NCBI GenBank assembly: GCA_003427395.1
Contig: BFEA01000471.1
Location: 393,567 to 424,221, forward strand
DNA from: Chara braunii
Lineage: Eukaryota; Streptophyta; Charophyceae; Charales; Characeae
DNA: 30,655 bases
Direction: 5' to 3'
Part shown: in pieces, positions 1 to 10,160 of the stretch
How the letters are laid out: each line of letters opens with the position of its first letter
How positions within the stretch are numbered: position 1 is the first letter of the stretch
Made by a program: the position numbers and the translations under genes
The notes under the pieces: model-generated
Told to the model about the DNA's origin: nothing
Database searches by the model: none
The model's input: the letters and a program-made list of their open reading frames with translations, nothing else

Positions 1-66
<66 letters not shown>
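1..66. repeat. (AG)n microsatellite
   Basis: Uninterrupted AG dinucleotide run of 33 units at the left window edge, so its true length is unknown. Two more GA arrays occur at 26861-27031 and 28437-28506, both as tails of a larger repeat unit. Whether this one has the same origin cannot be seen, because its left flank is outside the window. Confidence 0.99.
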
Positions 67-67
<1 letters not shown>

Positions 68-440
68 AGACGCCATAAGACGCCATCAGCGAGCGTTGCT
101 GTGAGCCACGGCGTTGCCGTGGTGGGTTCCACTTGTTCTACTAAATGAGCGACCTCCTGATGATGCTAAATTCTTTCGACGAAATTTCGTGAAAATTTTT
201 GAAAGTTATGTCTAAATGTTTAAACTTGCTTAAACTTATTCATTTCTTTTATTGGTGCAAATTTAAATATTCTTGATTAAATATTTAACTTTTGTGAAAT
301 TTATTATTGCAAATGTAAATATTCGTTAATCAAGTATTTAATCTTTTGCCGAAATTAAAATTTTATTAATTCCTATTTTTTAATTAAAATTTTATTTAAT
401 TTCCCAAAATTCGAAAATTCGTCGGGGGGCGGGGGGGGAA
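67..440. other. AT-rich non-coding stretch
   Basis: No coding region is supported here. Bases 180-420 are strongly AT-rich and contain a diverged two-copy tandem repeat with a period of about 52 bp (copies starting near 251 and 303, each with a TGCAAAT-TAAATATTC core). At 424-438 lies a run of six G, one C and eight G. The stretch shows no similarity by eye to the LTR at 6704-7882, so it does not look like the missing 5' LTR of the retrotransposon to its right. Confidence 0.6.
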
Positions 441-570
441 TTTTTTCTTTGATTAGTGTCAGACTTCGAGGTCAGGGGAGAACGGGACTGTCAGTGCAAT
501 GCTGGCCTCTCTGCCCCTCCTCAACCTTCTCTCTTCTCCTCTCGGTATATGGTTGCCAGCATCCGGACAC

Positions 571-689
571 GTCAGCAGAGTGCCACCTCAGCAGTGACAT
601 GTCAGCAGAGTGCCACCTCATCACTGACACGTCAGCAGAGTGCCACCTCAGCAGTGACACGTCAGCAGGTGCCACATCAGCAGTGACAC
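571..689 (+). repeat. 30-bp minisatellite upstream of gag
   Basis: About four tandem copies of a 30-bp unit beginning GTCAGCAGAGTGCCACCTCA, at 571, 601, 631 and 661 (the last is shortened). Because 30 is a multiple of three, the array stays open in several frames and produces small repetitive ORFs on both strands, which I do not regard as genes. It sits about 100 bp before the gag start and probably belongs to the untranslated leader of the retrotransposon. Confidence 0.9.
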
Positions 690-794
690 ATCTTGATGCG
701 CCACAGCCAACGACTGGCCGAGCGCAGACCCGCAGGAGCCAAGCCACAACAGGGACTTAGGACCCCTCGGATTCCGCGCAGGCCACGCACGACC

Positions 795-2647
795 ATGGCT
801 GCTACCACTGACAACAGTGCACCATCCAGCCCCAAGAGGCCGGTTACCCCTCCCCTCCCAGTTCAGCAGGCCGATGAACCACTTCTAGTGTTCCTCGACC
901 GCCTCCAGCACTATTCGGAGACGACGGCAGCTGAACTGCACAAGTGGGAAGAGGAGGAAGCCGCCCCCCAGCAGGAAATTCAACGCCAGCTGGCAGAGGC
1001 AGAGGCAGCACGTCAGCAGGCCGCAGCAGAAGCTGCAGCAGCCGCACGGTTGCAACAGCAGCAGGTTGAGGCAAGTCAAAACCAGGCTCGTTACCAAGCC
1101 ACGATGGACCTTGCTTGCGACGAAGCCATGTACGCAAGGCTACTTCGACGACAGCATTTCCAAGAGACCGAAGAACAAGAACAGCCAACCGACGAAGAAA
1201 GAGACAAGGAAGGGACAGCAGTTCGAATGGAGACTTTGCTGTACATGTGCAATTGGCAGCAACGTGAACTGCTCGCCATGCGGCAGGTCCTCATCCGCCA
1301 TGAAACAACACTCAAGGCAATGGACAAGAGGATCGTGACCCTGAAGACCGAGAACAGCACACTACATGCCGCCAACAGCCAGCAGCAGACGCTCAACAGC
1401 CAGCAGCAGACACTCAACCACCAGTTGCAGGCAGATGTCAGCATGGGGTTGGCACAACTGTCAGCAGCTGCGTCAACGGGCAGTGCAGCGGTAGACTGCA
1501 GCCCAGCTTTGGCCGCACAGGCCAAGCAACTCGAGGAGCGGATCAACCACTTAGTCGCATCCCTCGGCGACATCAGCAAGTTTGCTGGAGCATCGACAGT
1601 CAGCAATCAGCTGCAGACGCTCAGCGACCGCGTTGACCAACGACCGGCCGCTGCCGCCAAGGAATGGAAGATGCCGAACTTCAAGATCGAGAAGTTCGAC
1701 GACTACNGACGCTCAGCGACCGCGTTGACCAACGACCGGCCGCTGCCGCCAAGGAATGGAAGATGCCGAACTTCAAGATCGAGAAGTTCGACGACTACCA
1801 CAAGACTGATCCGCTGCAATGGTGGATGGCATTCAACGCAGAGGCCGACGTACACCACACCCCACCACTACGGCGGCTTGACGCACTCTACCTCCAGCTC
1901 ATGGGAGGGGCGCAGGCCTTCATGACGCACATGGCGGTCACATTCGAATGCACCATCGCCAACCTCCACACGAAGATCACGTGGGAGGAATTCGAGAAGA
2001 AATGGAAGACTCGTTTCATGGTCAACAACGACAAACGACACGCCATGAACAAGATCTTCCGCATCTACCAAGGCCAGCAGACGTCACGGGAGTGGCTGAC
2101 GGAGTGGCAAAGACTCGTCGCCACCCCGGAGTTGAACTTACCATTCGACGCAATCCGGGCCGAATTGTTCGCCCGGTCATGCGACGCCTTGACTGCTGCC
2201 TTGGGTACTGAGTTTCAGTATGAGACCTTTGACGATCTGATCTCAAAGGCAAGAGAGCTTATCCAAGGTAACCGGCGTGTGGCCAATGAGACCCACCAAC
2301 AGCCCGGTTACGTGGAGAAAGGCAAGGGACAACGGACGCTGCAAGTAGCAGCAGTCCAGCAAGGAACAAGTAAGGACCCCGCAGCCGCGTCTACATCAAA
2401 TGACAGAGATGTGGCGGCAGCGATACCACCGCATCGCTCAAGACCCCGAGGGGGAAAACAAAAGGCGAAACCAGCGTCGGCGGATGGAGCACAGGCACCA
2501 TGGACGAAATTCGGCATTACCGAAGAAATGTTCAAGTTGCGACAAAAATCGTCATGCTGTTTGTGGTGCAACAGCACCAAACACATCACTAGTGCCTGCC
2601 TCGACAAGGACAAGGAAAATGTCAAGCGTTCGGGCTCGGGAAACTGA
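795..2647 (+). CDS. gag: Gag polyprotein of Ty3/gypsy element 1
   Basis: Structural protein that would form the virus-like particle and package element RNA. The ATG at 795 has a strong plant/animal context (ACCATGG); an in-frame ATG at 696 is possible but poorer. As printed, the frame is interrupted by N1707 and an exact 91-bp duplication (1616-1706 equals 1708-1798). Counting one copy only, the frame runs on from 1706 to 1799 and gives about 586 codons. Visible parts: a proline-rich start, a Q/A/E-rich coiled-coil-like stretch encoded around 950-1090, a twice-repeated NSQQQTL heptapeptide near 1375-1420, a retrotransposon gag domain (PF03732-like, FDDYHKTDPLQWW onward, 1785-2270), a basic linker, and a CCHC zinc knuckle C-x2-C-x4-H-x4-C at 2558-2599. 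The stop TGA at 2645 directly follows a GGGAAAC slippery heptamer. Confidence 0.85.
1616..1798. other. Assembly gap scar: N flanked by an exact 91-bp duplication
   Basis: Bases 1616-1706 are repeated exactly as 1708-1798, with a single N at 1707. This is the signature of two overlapping contigs placed side by side with a token gap. It falsely interrupts gag; the frame is continuous if one copy is ignored. Confidence 0.93.
2638..2644 (+). promoter_or_regulatory. Putative -1 programmed frameshift heptamer GGGAAAC at the gag-pol junction
   Basis: The last gag codons read TCG GGA AAC TGA, so the heptamer sits as G GGA AAC, the exact X XXY YYZ register used for -1 ribosomal slippage. Slipping back one base avoids the stop and opens a frame (KLSTAGSAATTFPSPP...) that leads into the pol leader. 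Short complementary segments follow (GGGAA near 2655 with TTCCC near 2676; GGCTGC at 2694 with GCAGCC at 2707) and could make a stimulatory structure. The role is inferred; GGGAAAC is an established slippery sequence in retroviral gag-pro junctions. Confidence 0.6.
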
Positions 2648-2734
2648 GCACCGCGGGAAGTGCAGCGACAACATTTCCCAGTCCGCCGGAGTCGGCTGCC
2701 TTGCTAGCAGCCTCTCTCACATCCAGGGACACCG

Positions 2735-2770
2735 GTCTCTTATACACATCTAGATGTGTATAAGAGACAG
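2735..2770. other. Nextera mate-pair junction adapter (sequencing artefact)
   Basis: Bases 2735-2751 (GTCTCTTATACACATCT) and 2752-2770 (AGATGTGTATAAGAGACAG) are two head-to-head Tn5 mosaic ends, which is the circularisation junction made in Nextera mate-pair libraries. It is not genomic. The flanks are duplicated: 2689-2734 repeats as 2771-2816 with one mismatch (A2725 against G). Adapter plus duplicate adds 82 bases and shifts the pol frame by one. Removing it restores one continuous frame through this point. Confidence 0.97.
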
Positions 2771-5700
2771 GAGTCGGCTGCCTTGCTAGCAGCCTCTCTC
2801 ACATCCGGGGACACCGCGGTAGTCGCAAGTTCTCGCATTGAGTATGAGAACTATGTTGTCGAGCTGGTCCCACCGTTGAACAGCCTCTCCACGTGCAAGA
2901 TTCAAGCGCATGCGCGTCAGTTCTGCCGTCGAACAACGGACCGGTTGCTTCGCCAGCCCTATCATCGGAGGATCCGTCAACTTGGGCGAGTCTTGAGGAT
3001 CTCTACCCGTTGACGGTTGAGGACTTCCAATGGTTGTCTCTTCCCTCCACCGGTTCTTTGCCAACTCCGCATTGCAATGCCTTAATGGCACATCTGCGCG
3101 AATACTTGCACACTGCAGTACCACCTCCGCCGACGAACGGCGGAGTAGCGGTTGTTGATCTTTGTAACTATCTTGCGAAGATCGACCATGAGTACGCAAC
3201 GCAACGGTACGTCGACAATGACGCGCCACTCCTCTACATCCGCATTCAGATCGGAAAGGTGACCTGCAGTGCCTTGATCGATTGTGGAGCGACTCGCAAC
3301 TACATCAACCAAGACTTCATGGCACGTGCCGGGCTTGGCCCGCGTGTTCGAAGGAAAAGTCAGCCTACGCACGTCACGTTGGCCGATGGTTACACGCAAA
3401 AGTCAATCGACCAATGCGTTGACTCGGTGCCCGTGTACTTTGCCCCGCTAGCATGCGAGGCCGTGTCTTTCGACATATTGGACACCAAGTTCGATATGAT
3501 CCTAGGCATCTCGTGGCTGCAAAGCGAAGACCATCCGGTGAACTTCCATCGACGCACCCTTCACGTTCGTGATCGGCGTGGCGAACTAGTCCCGTGTACG
3601 GTGGCACTTCCTCATCCTTCGATTGGTTGTCACGTGGTATCCGCGGCGAGCATTCGCCAATCCATCCCGCGGAACGACATCGAGGAGATGGGCATATGTT
3701 TTCTTCACGCCCTCCCACCCGGTGATAAGCCCAAGACGGATACGTCGGACCCACGCATTATTGAGCTGTTGGACAACTATGAGGATGTCTTCCAAGCTCC
3801 CGCCGGAGTCATACCGGATCGACCCATACGCCACGGGATCACTCTCGAGGACGGCGCCGTACCTCCGCACGGAGGTATCTACCGCATAAGCGAAGAGGAA
3901 CTTCAAGTGCTTCAGGCACAACTAGACGACCTCTTGGCCAAAGGCTGGATTCGCCCTAGCTGTTCGCCATACGGTGCCCCCATTCTCTTCGTCCGGAAGA
4001 AGAACAAGGACCTTCGTTTGTGCATTGACTATCGGAAACTTAACGCTCAAACGATCAAGAACGCCGGCCCTCTCCCTCGGATCGATGATCTTCTCAAGCG
4101 ACTAGGCGGCGCCAAGTACTTCTCGAAGCTTGACCTCAAGTACGGATATCACCAGATCGAGATCCAACCAAGAGACCGGTACAAAACCGCGTTCAAGACA
4201 CGATATGGGCACTTTGAGTGGATCGTCATGCCTTTCGGTCTCACCAATGCCCCGGCTACTTTCCAAGCGGCCATGACGACGGAATTCCGCGACTTGCTCG
4301 ACCGCACTGTACTCATTTACCTCGATGATATCTTGGTTTATGGCCGAACACAGGACGAGCACCTCGAGCACCTTCGCGTCGTATTGGAGTGGCTCCGCAT
4401 TGCCAAGTACAAGGCGAATCGCGACAAGTGCGAGTTTGCCCAGCAAGAGCTGGAGTACTTGAGCCATTACGTTACGCCGCATTCGTCCGCTCGCGGACAA
4501 GGTACAACCTATTCAAGATTGGCCGGACCTCAAGTGTACTACCGACGTCCGCTCCTTTCTCAGCTTGGCATCATACTACATGCGTTTCGTCAAAGGATTT
4601 CAACGTTGCACTATTGTCGCGACTTCAGTCCCCCTTGGTGCCCTTCGAGTTCAACGACGAGGCTCGGCATGCGTTTCACACGCTGAAGACTGCTTTGCTT
4701 CAAGCTCCCGTCTTAAGCATCTATGACCCGACATTGCCCACCAAAGTGACTACGGATGCTTCCGGTTATGGCATTGGCGCGGTTTTGGAACAGCATGACG
4801 GCACAGACTGGCATCCGGTTGAGTACTTCAGCCAAAAGGTGCCGCCCATCAACACTCTTGATGATGCGAGGAAGAAGGAACTCCTAGCTTTTGTCACCGT
4901 ACTTACGCGTTGGCGTCACTTTCTCCTCGGGCGTTGGCGATTCACGTGGGCAACGGACAACAATCCGTTGACGTATTACAAGACACAAGACACGGTGAGC
5001 AGCACGATCGGTCGATGGATGTACTTCATTGACCAGTTCGACTTCACCTCCAAGCACATTTTGAGCTCCTCGAACAAGGCAGCGGATGCTCTCTCGCGAA
5101 GACCTGATCTTTGCGCCTTGGTGCACTCCACATTCGGCCTCGACGAGAACCTGCAACAGCATTTCATAAATGGCTACAAGTCGGATCCGGGATTCTCCAC
5201 AGTCTATGCAGACTTATCATCGGATCAACCGCCAGCAAGCAACTACTGCATTGTCGACGGTTACTTGCTTCTTCACACACGAGGCAAGGACTTGTTGTGT
5301 GTTCCCAGGACCGCATCTTGCGCACTTGCCTCCTTGGCGAATACCATGATTCGCGGCTGGCAGGACACCTTGGCGTCGCACGCACACTAGCACGACTCCG
5401 CCAGCGATTTCACTGGTCGGACATCATCAGCGACGTTAACCGGTATATTCAGTCATGTGCAGTTTGCCACCGGAACAAAGGGCGCCATCAGCTCCCGTAC
5501 GGCGAACTGAAACCATTGCCGATTCCTCGGGCACCGGGTCTCTCCATTGCTATGGATGTGACCGGTCCTTTCCCTCGCGATCGCCTTGGTCATGATGGTA
5601 TTCTCACGGTCGTTAACCGTTTCGGCAAGTACACTCGATTTCTTCCATGCAAGTATCATGCGACGGCTCCCGAGCTCGCACAACTTTTGCATACCGGCTG

Positions 5701-6692
5701 GTTTTGCAGCCATGGCGTTCCGGAAGACATCGTCAGCGACCCCGACACTCGTTTCATGTCGGCCTTTTGGACGACACTCATGGTGGAATCCGGCACCAGC
5801 ATGAAACGTTTCGCACGGCATCCTCAAACAGATGGGCAAACGGAATATGCGCACCAGACTGCGTAGATGATGCTCCGCACACTCATCCGCCCGGATCAGA
5901 AGGACTGGGTTGACCGCCTTCCCGACATTGAGTTCGCCTACAACACTTCGGAGCACCTGGCAATTGGCGTAACTCCATTCGAGTTGCACGATGGTGGACG
6001 GAAAGGACGTATCTTCGCAGACATTTTGCTTCCACAGGCTGCCGATATCGATGCCGCTTGCTCCCCCGCTTCTACACGGAAGTACAGGGAACTGCTGGCC
6101 AAAGCCCGCACAAACATGCAGAAGGCTCAGGTCCGTATGCAGCAGCAAGCGAACCGGCGTCGCATCCCAAGTCCAATTCGCGCTGGCGACCTAGTTTGGG
6201 TCGCCTCTGAGGAATTCGTGCTCGAGCAAGACGTCTCGCGCAAGCTCCTCTCGAAGTGGTTTGGACCATGGATGGTCACTTCAGCAGCTGGCGACGACCC
6301 CGCGGGTCCATCTTTCATCATTGAGATTCCCCCACATTTGACAGTCCACCCGATATTTCACGCTTCAAAGCTGGCGGTCCACACTTCAGCCTCCGCAGCG
6401 GACTTCCCGGGCAGACGGTCACAGGACCCTCCGTCAATGGATGGCCATCAGGAGGTCGACCACGTTCTCACGCATCGCAAGCATGGCAACAAGCCTATGA
6501 AGTACAAAGTTACATTTAAGCAATGCGATCCAAACGACACACGCTGGATTTCAAGAGCTGATCTGAAGGAGACAGCACCCCTCATCTTCGCACATCATGA
6601 AAAACAGCGACATGCTAAGGAAGCTGCCCAACCTTCCCGCCCTATACTGACATCGGACAGACAGCTTCGCCCTCGCAAGTAGCTCGGTCTTC

Positions 6693-6703
6693 AAGGGGGG
6701 GAG
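6693..6703 (+). promoter_or_regulatory. Polypurine tract of element 1
   Basis: AAGGGGGGGAG lies 10 bp after the pol stop and touches the TG that opens the LTR at 6704. This is the expected plus-strand primer site for reverse transcription of an LTR element. Confidence 0.85.
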
Positions 6704-7882
6704 TGTGTGGCATTCTGAGCCACACGGGCCCCAGTTAGGGCCCGGTTCCAGACAGGCAGGGTAGGCCTAAGGGACGACGGTTCAGATGAGGCCAGATGGG
6801 CCTGGACCACGGCGGTTCAGGCAGGCCCAGGCCAAACGGCCACAAGGCCGGTACCGGTCCAGCCTAGGACCCACCGACAGCGTTTCAAAGGCTGCCACAG
6901 TTTAGGCGCCAACCAGTTTCAAAACTGGACCGTTGATCTGGATCAACCGTCCAGGCCGGTGGGTACCAACCTTAGTAGGAAGGTTAGTAAGGCTAGAGGT
7001 TAGTCTTCAGGATTAGCGCATCAGCTTCAGCGTTAGCTCACTTAGCGCAGCGCTGCAGCACCGCACGGNAGTAGGAAGGTTAGTAAGGCTAGAGGTTAGT
7101 CTTCAGGATTAGCGCATCAGCTTCAGCGTTAGCTCACTTAGCGCAGCGCTGCAGCACCGCACGGAGCAGCGAGAGCGAAGAGTCCAGCGGCGAGCNGATT
7201 AGCGCAGCACTTGGGCGCAGCGCCAGTTACCGGCCCAGCCCCTTGCAGCGCCATAGCGACGGACCAGGTATCAGGGAGGAAGGCTTCGCCTTCTCTCCGT
7301 CTTCTCCTCCATCGCTCCTCTCTCCTCTCTCTCTCTCTCTCTCCTCCTACCTTCTCAGTCTAAATCTACTCCTACTTCTCCTACAGGACTACTGCAGGAT
7401 GGGAGATGGTTACGAATTCTGATGACATCTGAGACAGCGACATTGGGACTACGAGTTGAGGACTATTTGGGGATCTGATTTCATCTTCCTTCCGGAGATG
7501 TACTTGACATTGTGAGATCGACATCTGGGATATTGTGAGACTTGGCATTCACGACATTTCGGATTTTCGTCACTTCTGACAGTTCAAGATACTATCTTTG
7601 GAAACATTGAGTTGACATCATCTTCCCTCTCCTCCTCCTTCATCTCTCTCCTCTCCCCTTCGTCCGTGTATGATCTCAACCCCCGGGCCCTTCATCCATA
7701 CTCGAGGCCAGGGCATTCACACCCCGATGAATGCTTGAGAGTGTTCGATTGCAGTCCGAGTCAGGTCCGAGTCAGTCCAAGGTATCTCAAGTCTTCCGCT
7801 TGCATTTGATTAACTCTGTATTATCTGGTCGGTTCTGGGAATCTGCGCCATACTTATGACTGTGTTTCACGAGTATGCAACA
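6704..7882 (+). mobile_element. 3' LTR of element 1
   Basis: Starts TGTGTGGCATTCTGA then GCCACACGGG, matching the solo LTR at 27168, which has the same GCCACACGGG 15 bases after its TG. The 3' end is set by homology: AGTATGCAACA at 7872-7882 corresponds to AGTATGTAACA, the proven end of the solo LTR. The body has GC-rich inverted repeats (GGGCCC and GGTACCGGTCC motifs), an AGCGCAGCGCTGCAGC segment, a CT microsatellite (about 7318-7343) and a GAGTCAG-rich 3' third. Two N bases lie inside: N7069 is flanked by an exact 95-bp duplication (6974-7068 and 7070-7164), an assembly artefact; N7196 has no obvious duplication. Real length is therefore about 1.08 kb. An alternative end at 7956 (CATACA) is less well supported. 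Confidence 0.8.
6974..7164. other. Assembly gap scar: N flanked by an exact 95-bp duplication (in LTR)
   Basis: Bases 6974-7068 repeat exactly as 7070-7164 around N7069, the same pattern as at N1707. It inflates the LTR by 96 bp. A further single N at 7196 lies 32 bp to the right without a clear flanking duplication. Confidence 0.93.
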
Positions 7883-9990
7883 ACTGTACTGTAATCCTGA
7901 TGTAAATCAAAAACCCACAGCAGCTGCTTATGAATAAACTTCTGAGTTGGCATACAGTGGTGTTGATAATCAGGTTTCAGATAGGAAGGAGTCTTCTATT
8001 AGTGTAAGCTTGCAGCATAACTGCCACAACGTAAAAAGTCCTTTTACGGCGCTTCAGGAAAAAAAAAAAGAAAAAAAAAAAGGATGTCTTCCTGAAGGTA
8101 TTTTGCAGTTAGCTGTCCTTCTATCTTGCTTTTAGCAGTTCGGTTATAAGGTAGACATCTCTAGATTGTTTAAGCAGTTAGGCAGTCCGGTAACCCATAT
8201 AGGTCTGTCCGTACCTTATGTGCCCTTGAGGTCTTAGAAATAGTGATTACCTAGCTTACTGCAAAGATCAGTCCTTTCCGTAAAATACCTTACACTTCTC
8301 TGTCCCGCTGGTTTCACATACATTTGAGAAACAGACCCAGACGGAGAAAGAAGGTTTTGCATAACATCGAGGACAACCACAGGCATTAGCATAGGTTCTC
8401 TGCATTCTATCCACGTTCAAAGTGCCCAGTCGGATGTTCATTTTTATTCTAAAAATAAACTACCCAAAAGTGTTTATTGTAATTTTTCAATTAGTAAAAT
8501 GTAATGACCCGTCATAACACAGACTGAGAACACTGCTGATTTCTGAAGTTCTGCTGATGGAATGGATGCATTGCTGAGATTCCCGCATTCTACTGTGTTT
8601 TCTAAGTCTGTCTGTGTGTGCGTGCTTGTGACCTGCGTGCCTGTCTGAGTGCTTGTCGGTATCACGTTCTCCCAATCTGCGTGTGCGTGCTTGTGACCTG
8701 CGTGCCTGTCTGCAGGTTGCCCTCGCATAGGAAGAAGCGAAACTTAGGTCTCTTCGGTAACGTAGGGGTGAAAAGGAATGACTTAGGCAAACCACCTCAT
8801 CAAGTCAAGAACCCAATTCTGGCTGGCTCTCATATTGGCATCACGTTCTCCCAAACGCGGCCTGAGACGATCTCGTGCAAATGAATTTGATATGTATTAG
8901 TTATTTTGATTGCGTGTCCTCCCGACAATATTTGATTGTCGGTGATATGGACGCGGGATTGTTTCAAGACTATCTCTGCGAGGATATGTTTTCTATCGAC
9001 TATGACCAATTTATCTTTGAGTTGTGAAGTTATCGTGGTAACCTTCTTTGGATTGTATCCAAGGGACTAGGATTGCTTGTCACGCTTGGTTGAGACCATC
9101 CTAGTCGACCGACGTGCGCTTCGTACTTAGGAGATGAGCGCCCTAGGGAATGGACGACGTCCGGGTTCAGAAGGTGTTTTTTAACCAAGTGTACCTATAC
9201 TGCAGCGAAACGAGTAAATGCCCTCGGTTGATCCACCTTTGCGATTGCATATTAAAACTTTCGTACGTGGGTCAGTGGCTCGGTAGGGATACGACTGTAA
9301 GGGTGGTGACAACCCCTTAGGGAAATAAGTTGTGCCTCGTGGGAACCTATCTTGTTGTAGGGGACCACGAGGAGTACGCCTGGCGCACCCGGCTAGAGCG
9401 GCGAGGGGACGACGCGACCTCGTCCGCCTTAGCGACTCGCGGGATAACTTACGTGTTTGTCCAAAGTTGACTCCGATGATGTGGTCGGGAGGGTTCTCGC
9501 CTTTGGCTAAAAGGTGGGAGCCAATGCGGTTGACACTGTGTCCCAACTGGCCCCAGATCCACTTGGTCTCGTTAGGTCCTAGTCCCAGAGTCTCCAGTAT
9601 ACCGTAGGGTCTAGTTGTTGAAGCGTCCTACTCCGGTCGGGTCTGGAACCAAAGCATTGTACGTGGGTAGAAGGCCGATGGTACCCAATAGAAAAAGGCT
9701 AGGCCCAAAGTCCAATTTGCCACCAGCATCCCAAGAGAGCCCGAAGACCTCCGGACAGCAAAAGTCCAGCCCACAAGTTGCCTACAAGCGGTACCGGTCT
9801 GAGGCAGGTAAGCGACAAGTCCAAGTTCCTATTTATAACTGCTACAGTGAAGGCAACTGTTCAATAGCGAGTTGCAAAAGTGTTGTTGGTGGCTTGTGCA
9901 ACAGTGCGACTTTGCGCCGAGGTTGAGGGAGAAGGACGACGCCATAACTAGAAGAAGGAAGGAGGCATCCATAGCTGCAGTAGTCTAGAA
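7883..9990. other. Intergenic sequence, no gene recognised
   Basis: No ORF here looks like a real protein. Visible details: an AATAAA at 7933; inverted 8-mers CTTCAGGA (8052-8059) and TCCTGAAG (8090-8097) around an A-rich run; a 37-bp direct repeat at 8611-8647 and 8676-8712 rich in TGTG/CCTGCGTG; an 8-bp perfect hairpin CCGACAAT/ATTGTCGG at 8922-8942; inverted CCTCGTGG/CCACGAGG at 9335-9372; and a TATA-like TATTTATAA near 9830. None of these identifies a function. Confidence 0.5.
8611..8712. repeat. Direct repeat, 37-bp copies 65 bp apart
   Basis: TCTGTGTGTGCGTGCTTGTG (8611 onward, to 8647) recurs from 8676 to 8712 with one difference. A shared ATCACGTTCTCCCA motif follows the first copy (about 8661) and appears again near 8840, so the duplication may once have been longer. 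Confidence 0.85.
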
Positions 9991-10027
9991 GTAGGAAGTG
10001 GGTGTATTCAGGGAGGCGACCTGCAAG

Positions 10028-10150
10028 ACAGAGAGAGAAAGAGAGTGAGGCGAGCAATACAAGGTCAGAGAGAGTGAGGTTGTGCGACAGAAGAGTTGAG
10101 AGAGAGCCGAGAGCGATAGTGAGAGAGACAGAGGCAGGGGGGAGAGAGTC
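10028..10150. repeat. GA-rich imperfect microsatellite tract
   Basis: A purine-rich run of broken GAGAGA blocks with GTGAGG and GACAGA interruptions. It lies directly left of the GGGCCC hairpin region. Small ORFs crossing it are low-complexity shadows. Confidence 0.8.
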
Positions 10151-10160
10151 GAGTACTCAC

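Larger units (their letters stand above)
2638..6682 (+). pseudogene. pol: Pol polyprotein of Ty3/gypsy element 1 (protease, RT, RNase H, integrase, chromodomain), broken
   Basis: Encodes the enzymes for reverse transcription and integration. In order: aspartic protease with a D-C-G-A active site at 3280-3291 and later a FDMILGISWL motif; reverse transcriptase with CIDYRKLN, VMPFGLTNAP and the catalytic YLDD at 4318-4329; RNase H with TTDASGYGIG near 4750; integrase zinc finger HX6H at 5345 and CX2C at 5456-5467; integrase core with Asp at 5555, Asp at 5738 and Glu at 5843; a GPF/Y-like module (KWFGPW near 6255); and a C-terminal chromodomain (about 6448-6590), which marks chromoviruses. Breaks: a frame change near 2917 (consistent with one lost base); near 4478 (consistent with a 5-base loss); near 4600; at 5304-5306 (one base lost from a C run); and a TAG at 5864-5866 between two otherwise open halves of integrase. 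D-to-E spacing is 34 residues instead of the usual 35. The stretch 4481-4600 is open in yet another frame, joining RT to RNase H. Confidence 0.9.
548..7882 (+). mobile_element. Ty3/gypsy chromovirus-type LTR retrotransposon (element 1), 5' LTR not in window
   Basis: The order gag, protease, reverse transcriptase, RNase H, integrase, chromodomain is that of a Ty3/gypsy chromovirus. A polypurine tract at 6693-6703 is followed by an LTR at 6704-7882. No matching 5' LTR or obvious tRNA primer-binding site is visible in bases 1-690, so the left boundary is a guess: the element either continues left of the window or has lost its 5' end. The copy is dead as read, with pol frameshifts near 2917, 4478, 4600 and 5305 and a TAG at 5864. 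Three further defects are assembly or library artefacts rather than mutations: the duplication around N1707, the adapter at 2735-2770, and the duplication around N7069. Confidence 0.9.

Noticed and set aside
571-689. CRISPR-like regular repeats
   Set aside because: Repeats are directly adjacent with no spacers, the context is a eukaryotic retrotransposon, and no cas genes are present. The 28177-28228 and 22173-22211 arrays were rejected for the same reason.
449-760. ORFs with a 10-residue period (TSAECHLSSD) on both strands
   Set aside because: A 30-bp minisatellite keeps all these frames open; there is no independent sign of coding.
2735-2770. Perfect palindrome that could be taken for a natural transposon end or regulatory inverted repeat
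   Set aside because: Matches the Nextera mosaic-end junction, and its flanks are duplicated as expected for an artefact.
7957-7975. Primer-binding-site-like GTGGTGTTGATAATCAGG after CATACA at 7956
   Set aside because: It does not match the usual TGGTATCAGAGC initiator-Met site, and comparison with the solo LTR puts the LTR end at 7882.
9332-9926. Two adjacent ~100-codon + strand ORFs
   Set aside because: No motif, opposite-strand ORFs of similar length, and no splice or Kozak support; treated as chance in GC-balanced intergenic DNA.
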